Part shown: positions 34,243-43,482 of the stretch, piece after piece
Layout: the number at the start of each line of letters is the position of its first letter
Numbering within the stretch: position 1 is the first letter of the stretch
Origin: Tillandsia leiboldiana
Taxonomy: Eukaryota > Streptophyta > Magnoliopsida > Poales > Bromeliaceae
Direction of reading: 5' to 3'
NCBI GenBank assembly: GCA_029204045.2
Contig: JAQNDB010000207.1
Span: 1 to 64,000, forward strand
Length of the DNA stretch: 64,000 bases
Position numbers and translations under genes: made by a program
The notes under the pieces: generated by a model
Databases searched by the model: none
What the model saw: only the letters and a program-made list of their open reading frames with translations
What the model was told of the DNA's origin: nothing

Positions 34243-34806
34243 ATGGTGCACAAGAGTACATCTGAAAAAGAGGAACCAGATATTTCAACAGGAGATAAGA
34301 CAACCGAAGGCAGGGAGGACAGCTCAGAGTACGATACTGAAGAATGGGATGAATTCTTCAAAGATGTTCAACAGAAGATTGATGAGCAAAACAGGAAATT
34401 TGTCAAAGGCAAAAGGCTTATGAAATCTGCATCAACAACTAAGCAATATAGAAGACGAAAGAATGTCCTAAGAAGTGAAAGTTTTCATAGTAGGCCTCTT
34501 ACTAGAGCTCGCTCACTCTCTGGGGTTCTACAAACTGAATCTCCATGGGTTACGGGATTGGATGCACCATCTGCTTCTAGACAGCATCCATCACACTCGA
34601 AAAGACAGGATACAGACACTGCTGTATTGGAATCGCTTCGCCAGGAACAACAAAGACTCTCGGCTGCACAAGAGAGGACATCGAAAGAACTTCAGCAGAT
34701 TTCCTCTGATCACAAGAAGATCAAGAAGAAGTGTTCAACTATTTCGACATTGCTTAAAGGGATTTTGAGCAAGCTGAGTTGTACCAGCTCAGACTCCTCC
34801 GACTGA
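34243..34806 (+). CDS. Shortened env-like ORF3 of element C
   Basis: 187 codons from the first ATG (MVHKSTSEK). The N-terminus and the C-terminal coiled coil with its Ser/Asp/Glu-rich tail match the ORF3 of copy B, but the central globular domain (about 250 residues in B) is absent; a short basic, Ser-rich segment lies in its place. The frame is open upstream of the ATG, through a Leu-rich stretch that corresponds to the hydrophobic extension in B but lacks its own ATG. The product would be a small charged coiled-coil protein of unknown role. The surrounding promoter, intron and 3' region are kept. Confidence 0.75.
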   Translation: MVHKSTSEKEEPDISTGDKTTEGREDSSEYDTEEWDEFFKDVQQKIDEQNRKFVKGKRLMKSASTTKQYRRRKNVLRSESFHSRPLTRARSLSGVLQTESPWVTGLDAPSASRQHPSHSKRQDTDTAVLESLRQEQQRLSAAQERTSKELQQISSDHKKIKKKCSTISTLLKGILSKLSCTSSDSSD

Positions 34807-35653
34807 ACTGCACCTTCCTTTCCTTTTGTGCAGGATTACGATTTTAGGATTTAGTTTTATACTTACGTTAGCTTAGTTCTCAGGTTTTACATTTTATTGG
34901 AACTTTTTACTCTCCTCACATTTCGTAGTCTTAACTACATTTTGGCTTTGTTTTGTGACAAAAAGGGGGAGAGAGTTAGAGAGAACTTTGAACAATGTTG
35001 ACTGCATGAAACATCAAGGTAAGTGAACAATGTTTGATATGAAAACTGGATGAATATCAAGGTAAGTATTACTCCAACTTCCATTCTCAACTTGAGGTTT
35101 TTCAGCTGTATGAATGCATGCCTCGACTAACTATTTGCTAACTATTTGGGCATGTAATATAACTAACAAGTTGATGTTCACTAACAAGTTTGTGACACTT
35201 GGTTTTTGATTGCATAGAAGATATGTTGGTTCTTAACTCTGATCAATTACATATCTATATATATATATTAGTTTGTCACAAACATGTTCATGACATTTGG
35301 TTTTTACGTGCAAAGAAGATATGTTGGTGTTTTTTTTTTAACTATGATCAGTTTACATATCTGAATATAAATGTCATGGTAAGTATAAATGAGTTTAAAC
35401 TTCATCTCTGTTTGTGGTTTTTGAATGATACAAAATTCTTGAGGTATCTAACGATTTCTTTTGTCAAGAATGATTTCTTTTTGCAGAGAGTACAGATGTC
35501 TAAGTCTAGAGTCTGTTTTAGGAGTTTAACTCATGTATTGTATTTTGGATCTCCATTGTAAATTTTTGTTGTATGGTGATAGCAACAAAAATATCTTTTT
35601 GAATTTTCTTTAGTGGATCTGTGTTTTGTCACGAAACCGCCAAAGGGGGAGAT
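34807..35653 (+). other. 3' noncoding region of element C
   Basis: Contains a purine tract AAAAAGGGGGAGAGAG (around 34964-34971) and the terminal polypurine tract AGGGGGAG (35644-35651) abutting the 3' LTR. A segment containing GAAGATATGTTGGT is duplicated (about 35210-35260 and 35315-35365), unlike in A and B. No gene. Confidence 0.75.
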
Positions 35654-36990
35654 TGTTACGGAATTTGAGTTGGCGTAGTTTCGTGAAAGTTTCAAGTCCT
35701 GAAGATTGAAGGTGAAGAAAGTTGGATCATTTAACTCAATCTCAAGAAAGAAGAATTCAAAAGGATCAGGTATGTTTAACTAAAGAATTTGTGTGATCCG
35801 AATACTTCTTGTAGTGTAGAAACACTTGGAAGAATCTTTCATTGCATAAAAATCAAAAACTGGACTTGGGACATGTTCAGGATCCGGATCAGGCTGTTCG
35901 ATCCGGATCCCGAAGGTGGTTCGTTCATACATCGTCGCAATCCGGATCGTAGTCTCTTGATCCGGATCCCGAACGTTGAGTTTACCATCTACCTTGAACG
36001 ATCCGGATCTTGCTTCGCAATCCGGATCCCGAACGTTGATGTTTGGTGAACTGTATGAACGATCCGGATCGTAGTTACATGATCCGGATCCCGAACCTTC
36101 GTTTTTCTGGAATTGGCTGTTTCGTTATGACGATCCGGATCTCAGTTATCACGATCCGGATCGCCGTCCGTAAAATTCCAGAAATGGCAGGTTTTTGATT
36201 CTTATCTCCTTCCTAGGGTTTCTAACCTATAAATAGACCCTATGTCTTTCTTTCTAGGGAAAATCCACATAGCCGTCATTTTCATATATCATCTTATACG
36301 GCTATAGATCCACATATAGAGAAGAAAGGAAATCATTAGAGAATACTCTATGTTTCTTCATCTATATTGATTAGTTTGATTCTAGGTTTTCATACTCACA
36401 TCTTGAGTTGAATCAAACTAATGAATACTTAGATGGTATTTCCGATCTATCTTTGATCTAAGTATTCGGCGGATCATCACCACCCAAAAAACAACGATTA
36501 CCCCAAAATCGGCGCGTGGATTCGCGTGTCCTTGTGGATTCAAGGTTCATTCGCTCTCGTGGATTCGGAGCGAGGCACGTTCGTGGATTCGAAGGGTGCT
36601 ATTGGGTGAAGACCGTGGATTCGGTCGGACGTCGTGGATTCGACGTTGGACGCCGTGGATTCGGCGTTGGGCGCAGATCGTGGATTCGAGAAGCGTCTGG
36701 AGCGAGCGGAGAAGATCCTCTAGGAGCGTATGGAAAAGGTTGAGTCGTAAGTGTGTACGGTAAATCACCTTGTACGTGTTTTAATTCTAGTGGATTTCTG
36801 CCGTGTTATCGGTCCCGTGGTTTTTTACTCCGGTGATGGAGTTTTCCACGTAAAAATCTTGCGAGTTATTTTCATTTCCGCATTGGGTTTTTTATCGCAA
36901 CGATTTTTGAGTGTTTATACGTTTACACCTATTCACCCCCCTCTAGGTGTTTCTTCCCCTATTTAGATCCGTATTATATACGACCCAACA
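35654..36990 (+). repeat. 3' LTR of element C
   Basis: 1337 bp; every ORF and motif of the 5' LTR recurs exactly 9571 bp downstream. TATA box at 36228-36235, hairpin array at 36512-36695. Followed by target duplication AAGTA. Confidence 0.97.
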
Positions 36991-37578
36991 AAGTACACCC
37001 GTGCGGAGGCCAATCCGCCTGTGTACGTGCAGCATCCGAAAACGGATTTGCCGAGATCGGCGTGTAGTGAGCACCGCGACCGCAGCCGCTTCAATTGTTA
37101 GATAAAATACAATTATGCGAAAGGTTAAACTGTCCATCTACTTTGTTAGACAAATTAAGAGCATTTTAATGATGATAGATGCACTTACTGCACTTGTTGC
37201 ACTTATAGCAACCGTACCCACCTAGTTGAAGAGAAATCGGAACACCTGAATCCTTCGCGCACCCCCGCTGCGCACCTGGACCTAAAGAAAGTCCGCAAGG
37301 ATAACTATAGTAAAAAACGTGTACTAACATTCCAAAACAAAAGACCCAATTTACTCTTTTCGACGGAAAAGTCCAACACCGTCCGGGTTGACGAAAACCG
37401 GAATCCCGCGCCGCCGTCGCCGTCCGCCGGAGCCCCGCGCGGTTCGGAACCGCGCGGCGTGTCTCCGCGGGCGGCGCCCACGCGGCGCAGCGCCTCGCGC
37501 GGGTGCTGCCCGTGCGGCGGCCGCGCGGGTGCGGCCCCGCACGGCGCCCGCGCGCGGGGTTGCCCGCGCGGCGCCCGC
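36991..37578 (-). repeat. Gypsy element G, LTR segment 3
   Basis: Resumes after C with the hairpin GCGGAGGCCAATCCGC (37003-37018), a TACCCACCTAGTTGAAGAG motif shared with F, and the first part of a GC-rich array (about 37400-37578) made of CCCGCGCGGCG-like units. F is inserted at 37579 in this array. Long open frames here are due to base composition. Confidence 0.8.
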
Positions 37579-37693
37579 TGTCACGCCCCGGGGGTTCGAA
37601 TCGCGCGGAAGAGGAGCCACCGATGCCCCTAATTCAGCCATGTATATTTTTTTTTTGTAAACCAATGCTCCCCGGTGCGTGTCCAGACCCGCC

Positions 37694-37742
37694 GCATACA
37701 CAAATTCACTCTGCAAACGGGCAGAGTCTCCTTTGTATATGC
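37694..37742 (-). other. Conserved LTR-end hairpin, element F 3' LTR
   Basis: Sense-strand inner stem CTCTGC-CCGTTT-GCAGAG inside outer arms GCATATACAAA/TTTGTGTATGC (one U-G wobble). The equivalent in the other LTR is 43598-43646. Confidence 0.7.
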
Positions 37743-38781
37743 ACGGCGTCTCAATTACAAAGTGTCTCACAAGGTGTAGCACATACAATCTCTAACCACA
37801 TCAGTTGGGGTCTCGTACACATACAACCAAACAACTCACATGACATTCTAGTATTCACATAGAACATAGAGGCCAAGGTTTTGAAAGGATAAATAATCAC
37901 AAGGTTTTGAAAGCGGGACCCACACGATGCCATCGTTTTAGGAAAGACCGTTTGAAATCCACATAAATCCACAGGGTTTAAAAACGGCACCCACTCGATG
38001 CCGAACTTTGTGAAAACAGTTCGCAAACACATAAATTCCACAAGGTTTGTAAAATCCGGTGCCCACACGACACCCACGTTTTAAAAGTAGTTTTCGCAAA
38101 CGGTTTTCTTTGCTTTTCATTGTTTAAAATGGCCAAGTAAGAAAGAATGTAACAATCATTCGTTTATTCGAAAAAGGGAAGAGGCAACATCCACTTCGAC
38201 CCCACGGGGGTGTCGCAATCCACAACTAGCTAGCTTGAGTAATAAAAGAAAGGGGAAAGAAGAGTCACTGTATCTGAGGTCACTAAAAGTCAGAACAGCA
38301 CCCTCGCGGCCTCACCGGTGCCCTAGCACTCGCCCCTGGATGAACCTGTCACGGAGTGGGAAGTCAGTGACTAGAAATATCATAATGAGCAAAAGAAAGC
38401 TAAAATAAAGCAAACCACTGTAACCAGAGCAACCGTCACCCCTCATACACCGTCGACAACGATCATATCCTGCACCAAACAAAAACCGGGCACCCTCCCC
38501 GAACACCGCACCGGGCCCCTGCCCCGATGCCCCCCTCTGCCGAGCACCTGTCTCGGCCGCCGAGCACCAGCCTCGGCGTCACCGCTCACACCCTCCACCC
38601 ATGAGGGCCCCCATTCCTAACGCCACCGTCGCGTGGGGTACACGGGTCAACGTACCACATTTCCGGAAAAGCACACCCTCGCGGTGGCCAAACCGCCGGT
38701 GTGCGTGTAGTAACACCAGAGCCTTATAACCAGATATGTATAGATGATAAATCGAATGAAGTAAAAGCGGGGTCAGCATTG

Positions 38782-38970
38782 CTCATAAAGGATAACTTAG
38801 AAGGGGAAAAAAAACACCTTTGCTCATGAAGATTAACTTAAAGAAGAAGACACCTTTGCTCATGAAGAATAACTTAGAAGAGAAAACCCCTTTGCTCATG
38901 AGGAATAACTTAAAGGAGAAAACCCCTTTGCTCATGAGGAATAACTTAAAGGAGAAAACACCTTTGCTCA
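38782..38970 (-). repeat. 36-bp tandem repeat in F LTR
   Basis: About five units beginning TTTGCTCATGA(A/G)GA and containing TAACTTA. The copy in the other LTR is at about 44686-44874. Each unit is a multiple of three, so short repetitive ORFs appear on both strands. Confidence 0.8.
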
Positions 38971-39189
38971 TACTAACACATTACATCTGTACGCCCTTAC
39001 CCAATTAACCTTGGCGAAAGTACCCACCTTGAAAGAGGACAGGCGATCGGTTCGTCCGCGGTTGCACGTCTGCCGAGCTTGGGTCGTCCCGCGCCCCTGA
39101 AGGAACGACAGAAAGCTAAGACTAGGTGACTAACGCCAAACGTCGATTAAAACGTCGAAAACGGGAGACCCGACGCGATCCCAGGACTC

Positions 39190-39930
39190 CGCGCGGCGAA
39201 GTTCCCCGCACGGCACCGACCCGTGCGGCGCGCTTGCCGTGCGGCGTGCAGCCTGCAGGCGGCCCGCGCGGCCCCAGCCCGCGCGGTGGCCTCGTGCAGG
39301 CAGCGCCCGCACGGCGCGCATGCCGCGCGGAGCCCCGCCTGCAGGCGGCCCACGCGGCACCTGTCCGCGCGGTGCCCGCCTGCGGGCGGTGCCCGCGCGG
39401 CGCCCCTGCCGCGCGGTGCCCCGCCTGCAGGCGGCCCGCGCGGCACCTATCCCCGCGGTGCCCGCCTGCGGGCGGTTCCCGCGCGGCGCCCCTGCCGCGC
39501 GGTGCCCGCCTGCGGGCGGTGCCCGCGCGGCGCCCCTGCCGCGCGGTGCCCCGCCTGCTGGCAGCCCGCGCGGCACCTGTCCACGCGGTGCCCGCCTGCG
39601 GGCGGTGCCCGCGCGGCGCGTCTGCCGCGCGGTGCCCGCCTGCGGGCGGTGCCCGCGCGGCGCGTCTGCCGCGCGGTGCCCCGCCTGCAGGCGGCCCGCG
39701 CGGCATTTGTCCGCGCGGTGCCCGCCTGCGGGCGGTGCCCGCGCAGCACCCCTGCCGCGCGGTGCCCTGCCTGCAGGCAGCCCGCGCGGCACCTTCCCGC
39801 GCGGTGCACGCCTGCGGGCGGTGCCCGCGCGGCGCCCCTGCCGCGCGGTGCCCGCCTGCGGGTGTTGCCCGCGCGGCGCTCCTGCCGTGCGGCGCCCCAC
39901 CTGCGGCCGGCCCGGCGGCGGCGGCGGCGG
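39190..39930 (-). repeat. GC-rich tandem array in F 3' LTR
   Basis: Alternating 42-44 bp units built on GCCTGCGGGCGG (or GCCTGCAGGCGG) and CCGCGCGG. Many units are self-complementary. Counterpart in the 5' LTR at about 45100-45900 with a different unit order and number. Ends in a GGC microsatellite (39914-39933). Confidence 0.85.
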
Positions 39931-40594
39931 CGGCAATCCCCCTCCGCGAAAACTCCACCCCGAAACGCAAAACCACAAACCTAACGGAAAAACTCACCTT
40001 CGATCCGCCGGGAAAAGAGAAGAAGAGGATCGTCCTATCGTTGTCCGGTTGATCCCGCGAGCAAGAAACCCCCGTCCCTCTCCCGAATGCCCCGCCGTCG
40101 GTCGTAACGAGAGCGAAAAAGGGGTTGGGTCTCGTTTTTTTTTTTTTCTTTTCTCTTTTTCCCTCTCGTGGCGACTCTTAAAAACCCTAGCCGCCGAACG
40201 AAGGAACCTAAGATGGAAAACCTAAAACCCTAGGTTCTCAAAGGAATATTAAAGAAATAATAGGAACAGATCCGGCGGCTAGAATTACCCCGAGAAACGT
40301 GCCGATCGTTCGCACGGGTCCCGGGGCGCCTAAAAGGGGTCCGAACTTCAAAATTTTATTCTGGGAGAACCGGGAGTCGGAATCCGAAACCGATCGCGTC
40401 CCCGTTCTCCGTTTCGCGAGCCCTTCTACCTAAAAATGTCCGCGAGCCCCGACGGATTTCCCGGAAAAACACCAAAAATCGTCCCACAGTCGGACAGTCA
40501 TAAGAAAAGGGATAACGGGAAGGGTCAAGGAAAGGCCAGGTCTTACACCACTCACCAATAAAAACAAGTTTCGTCCCCGAAACTTAACTCCCGC

Positions 40595-41335
40595 ATGCGG
40601 CGAAGAGGTCCGGGTAGCACTCCCCCATCTTTGACTCTGGTTCCCAAATTGCCTCATGCTCTTCTTGATTGCTCCAAGGCACCTTCACGTAGGGAGTTGT
40701 CCGACTTCGTAGGTTTTCGGTCCTCTCGCGCTAGGGTCCGCACCGGCACTTCCTCGCAGTTCAGGTTCTCTTTGAGCTCGATTGCAGAGACGTCAAGCAC
40801 TCGCGACGGATTGGGGGGATACTTCCGAAGCTTGGATGCGCGGACACGACAAGAACTCGGTCGAGATTCGGTGGTAGGGCGAGGCGATGGGCCACGGGGC
40901 CGACGCACTCCAGAATCTCGAGAGGTCCTACGTATCGTGGGCTCAACTTGCCTCTCGACCCAAACCGCTTCACCCCTGATTGTCCCAACAAATCGGGGAT
41001 TTGCAGTGCCTGCCGTACGATGCTTCGTACGGCGCCACCCGGGCGCTCGCCTGGTAGCTGACGTTGTAGGCGAACTCGACGAGGAGTAGATAGCGTGGCC
41101 ATCCGCCTCCCAAATCCAGAATGCACACTCGGAGCATGTCCTCGAGGATCTGGATCGCCTGCTCGGATTGCCCATCCATCTGGGGTGAAAGGCCGAGCTG
41201 AAGTGTAACTTGGCCCCCAGAGCTCGTCGTAGACTCTGCCAAAAGTCCGAACGAACCTTGTGTCTCGGCCCGAAGTAGTAGGTGTCGTCATCCCGTGTAG
41301 CCTCACCACTCCCGATGTATACTTGGGTCAGTCGG
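40595..41335 (-). pseudogene. Integrase C-terminal remnant of element F
   Basis: Frameshifted pieces matching the integrase and chromodomain-like tail of D and E: a segment like DGQSEQAIQILEDMLRVC near 41150, RYLLLVEFAYNVSYQAS near 41070, YVGPLEILECVGPVAHRLALP near 40900 and a REDRKPTKSD tail. The segment between integrase core and tail has a deletion near 40975. Confidence 0.8.
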
Positions 41336-41880
41336 TCGCGCGTCCAGGTCGTAATCCTTCGGCAGTTCTAACCACCGTCTTCGCCATAGGTTCAGCTCCT
41401 TCTGGGTGGAAAGACGCTTAAGGCTTTGGTGGTCCGAGAATATGTTACAGTGGGCACCGAAGAGATAGCGCCTCCTCAGTCTCAGGATGAAGACGACTAC
41501 GGTAAGCTCCAGGTCATGTGTCGGGTAGTTCTATTTGTAGTCCTTGAGTTGCCTTGACGCATAGGCTACGACTCTTCCTTGCTGCCTTAGTACTCCTTCC
41601 AGTCCTATTCGCGACGCATCGCAGTATACCTCGAAGTCTCCCCGGGTGTTGGTGAGGCAAGCGCGGGTGCTCTCGTTAACCGCTTCTCAAGCTCTTCAAA
41701 ACTTTCCCGGCATTGGGCCGTCCAAAAGAGCTTGACCCTTTTCCGGGTCGAGCGGTTCAAGGGGGTACATGATCCTTACAGGGCTTCGTCTAGTTCCGGC
41801 CAGTCGACGCACAGCCGCAAGCCCCCATCCTGTTCCCGTACCAGTAGGTCGGCCGTGCACCCAGACGGTGCCTTCAGCCC
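41336..41880 (-). pseudogene. RNase H and RT fragments of element F
   Basis: 41340-41700 aligns with the RNase H region of D (around 21740-22100): DHQSLK-, YASRQLKDY- and LFWTAQCRESFE-like stretches with stops. 41745-41880 encodes an RT fragment similar to LFVRKKDGSLRLCIDY (here LLVREQDGGLRLCVDW). Everything between them in a full element has been deleted. Confidence 0.7.
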
Positions 41881-42260
41881 CTTTACTTTTAGCTACTAAG
41901 TGCATGGTCCCTAAGTAGGAAAGAAACAAAAGAACGCGCGCCTAAATAGGTCGAGGCCTAATTCGGTTGGTTTCGGACGAAAGAAAAAGAAAGGAACTTA
42001 GAAATCTGAGGGCTACGCCAACGGTGAATCTCCGCAACCCTTTCAAAGGCGCTCGCCCCTCCTCAAATGACCCGGGGAAAAGAAAAAGGAACACAATGAA
42101 GCTATTACTAATGACGAGACATAACCAAAGCACACAACCAAAAAGAAGGATGGTATAACCCAAAAGACCTGGGGGGTTAGACGGGGTCAGACAGGGATGG
42201 GTTACTCTGGTTCGACGGGTGCCCCCAACTAGAATAAAGTGGTTTAAGTATTACCCGTCG
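41881..42260 (-). other. Unrecognised F internal sequence
   Basis: No similarity to the pol or gag of D or E is evident. It is presumably deletion-scarred sequence between the RT fragment and gag; short ORFs here have no recognisable motif. Confidence 0.4.
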
Positions 42261-43268
42261 TCACTCAGTCCGGGACGTTGCGTCATCTGCTGGGGCGGCT
42301 GGGGTAGTCCGCCCACAACCCCTGGGCCAGCGCCGCACTACGTGGTAGGGCAGAGTCCTGGTATCGTACGAGTCCGCCAACCGCGAGCCGTCGGGTTGGT
42401 CCTTCTGTGGGTCGGGAGCCGCGGTATCCTCCCGTCCTTCCGGTTGTGGCGTTGCGGCTGTAGCGGCCTGTTCTTGAGGACACGAAGCGCGGGTGTGATC
42501 TGGTTTGCCGCAACCATTGCAGTGGGAGTACCTCCAAAGGCAGTTCGTCACTCGATGCGCCTTTCCGCAGATGACGCAGGGCCCTTGCAGCGATTCCGGG
42601 GTTCCCGTTGGCACCTGCCCGCCCTTCCTTGCTTTCTCCAGGCGTTGGTTCGCCCGGTTCTTTGGATTGGGGCTCCCTTGTAGGGCGGGGGTGGCAGCTT
42701 TCTCTGCTTCGACAGGTCGCGGCGGCGGGGGCCTAGTGACAGCTGGCTTCTGGGGGCACGTGTAACGCGTGTGACCCGGTTTACCACACCGGAAACAGTG
42801 ATCATTCCGCCAGGGGCAGCCCATCATTCGATGTGCACCACCGCAAATGATGCACGGCTTCAATGGGTCGGGCCCCTCCTTCTTCGTTTGTCCAGACTTC
42901 GGTCCTATCTTCGGGTGTTTGGTCGCCCGGCTCGTTAGATAGGGGTCCTCCGCCGGGTCAGGGTAGGGGCATCCCTGCCGGGCGTACTCTTGCTCCGCAC
43001 GCATGGCCAAGTTGACCGCATCATGATAGGTAGGAAAGCCCACTGGTGGCATCCCGCGAGGGGTATCGTCCCATGTGCCGTGCTGGAAGTGGTCGACACT
43101 CTCAAGCTCTCGCGTCAGCATGCACAGGCGCTCCGTGAGAGTCAGCAGCTGCCCTGCCATGTCGCGCAGCTGGTTGCGCAGCAAGCGGTTCGCTCCGGCT
43201 GCGGCGTCCATTTCCGTCGGTCGTTGCTCACTGAGCCGGACTGCTATCTGCGCACGTAAGGAAAGCAT
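42261..43268 (-). CDS. Truncated Gag with duplicated zinc-knuckle module, element F
   Basis: 335 codons from the ATG at 43268; an open stretch upstream lacks an ATG, and another in-frame Met lies at 43211. The N-terminus resembles the leading coiled coil of E gag (LLRNQLRDMAGQLLTLTE). The large gag core (WWKTVRPD region) is missing. Two copies of the paired knuckle module follow: CIICGGAHRMMGC with CFRCGKPGHTRYTC, then CVICGKAHRVTNC with CNGCGKPDHTRASC. D and E have one module. A Pro/Ala/Gln-rich tail ends the ORF. It may be a relic or a small RNA-binding protein of a deletion derivative; it has no stops. Confidence 0.7.
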   Translation of the reverse strand: MLSLRAQIAVRLSEQRPTEMDAAAGANRLLRNQLRDMAGQLLTLTERLCMLTRELESVDHFQHGTWDDTPRGMPPVGFPTYHDAVNLAMRAEQEYARQGCPYPDPAEDPYLTSRATKHPKIGPKSGQTKKEGPDPLKPCIICGGAHRMMGCPWRNDHCFRCGKPGHTRYTCPQKPAVTRPPPPRPVEAEKAATPALQGSPNPKNRANQRLEKARKGGQVPTGTPESLQGPCVICGKAHRVTNCLWRYSHCNGCGKPDHTRASCPQEQAATAATPQPEGREDTAAPDPQKDQPDGSRLADSYDTRTLPYHVVRRWPRGCGRTTPAAPADDATSRTE

Positions 43269-43464
43269 ACCGATCGTCACAAAACAAAGAGACTTAAACT
43301 GACAAGGTAACCTGGCTCCCAATAGGGTTCTACTTAAATCTCTACCCGCCCCCACGCACACTCGTGTTCTATTTATTTATCCCGTGTTCACTTTATTAAT
43401 CAGTAGCCAGAGTTTTGCGCCCCGTGGATGTTAGGCCCCAACTGTTGTGGTTAAAGTTTACCGC

Positions 43465-43475
43465 TCTGATACCAT
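43465..43475 (-). other. Primer-binding site of element F
   Basis: The minus strand reads TGGTATCAGAGCGG just inside the 5' LTR, the tRNA-Met complement. It is intact although the coding region is mostly deleted. Confidence 0.85.
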
Positions 43476-43482
43476 CTTAATC

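Larger units (their letters stand above)
26083..36990 (+). mobile_element. Complete Sirevirus-type copia element C (10,908 bp)
   Basis: Both LTRs are 1337 bp, offset by exactly 9571, and show no difference in the parts compared. Target duplication AAGTA flanks the element (26078-26082 and 36991-36995). Order: LTR, primer site, gag-pol (one 1705-codon ORF), intergenic region, shortened ORF3, 3' noncoding region, polypurine tract, LTR. It is inserted in the LTR of G. Confidence 0.97.
37579..40547 (-). repeat. 3' LTR of element F
   Basis: Sense strand TGTAAGACC (40547) to GGGCGTGACA (37579). Landmarks in plus order: LTR-end hairpin 37694-37742; degenerate TTTTGAAA/CACCCAC repeats (37880-38100); GCGGTGGCCAAACCGC hairpin (38681-38696); 36 bp tandem repeat (38782-38970); GC-rich array (39190-39930). 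The 300-codon ORFs in the array are open on both strands and are artefacts of composition. Confidence 0.92.

Noticed and set aside
37003..37018. Rho-independent-type terminator hairpin
   Set aside because: Bacterial signals are irrelevant in this plant repeat context; the hairpin is better explained as a conserved LTR structure.
39122..40225. Several overlapping ORFs of about 250-390 codons in all frames (also 45026-46199 and 46343-46842)
   Set aside because: They lie in GC-rich tandem repeats of LTRs, are open on both strands at once, and translate into Arg/Ala/Pro-rich low-complexity sequence. They reflect composition, not genes.
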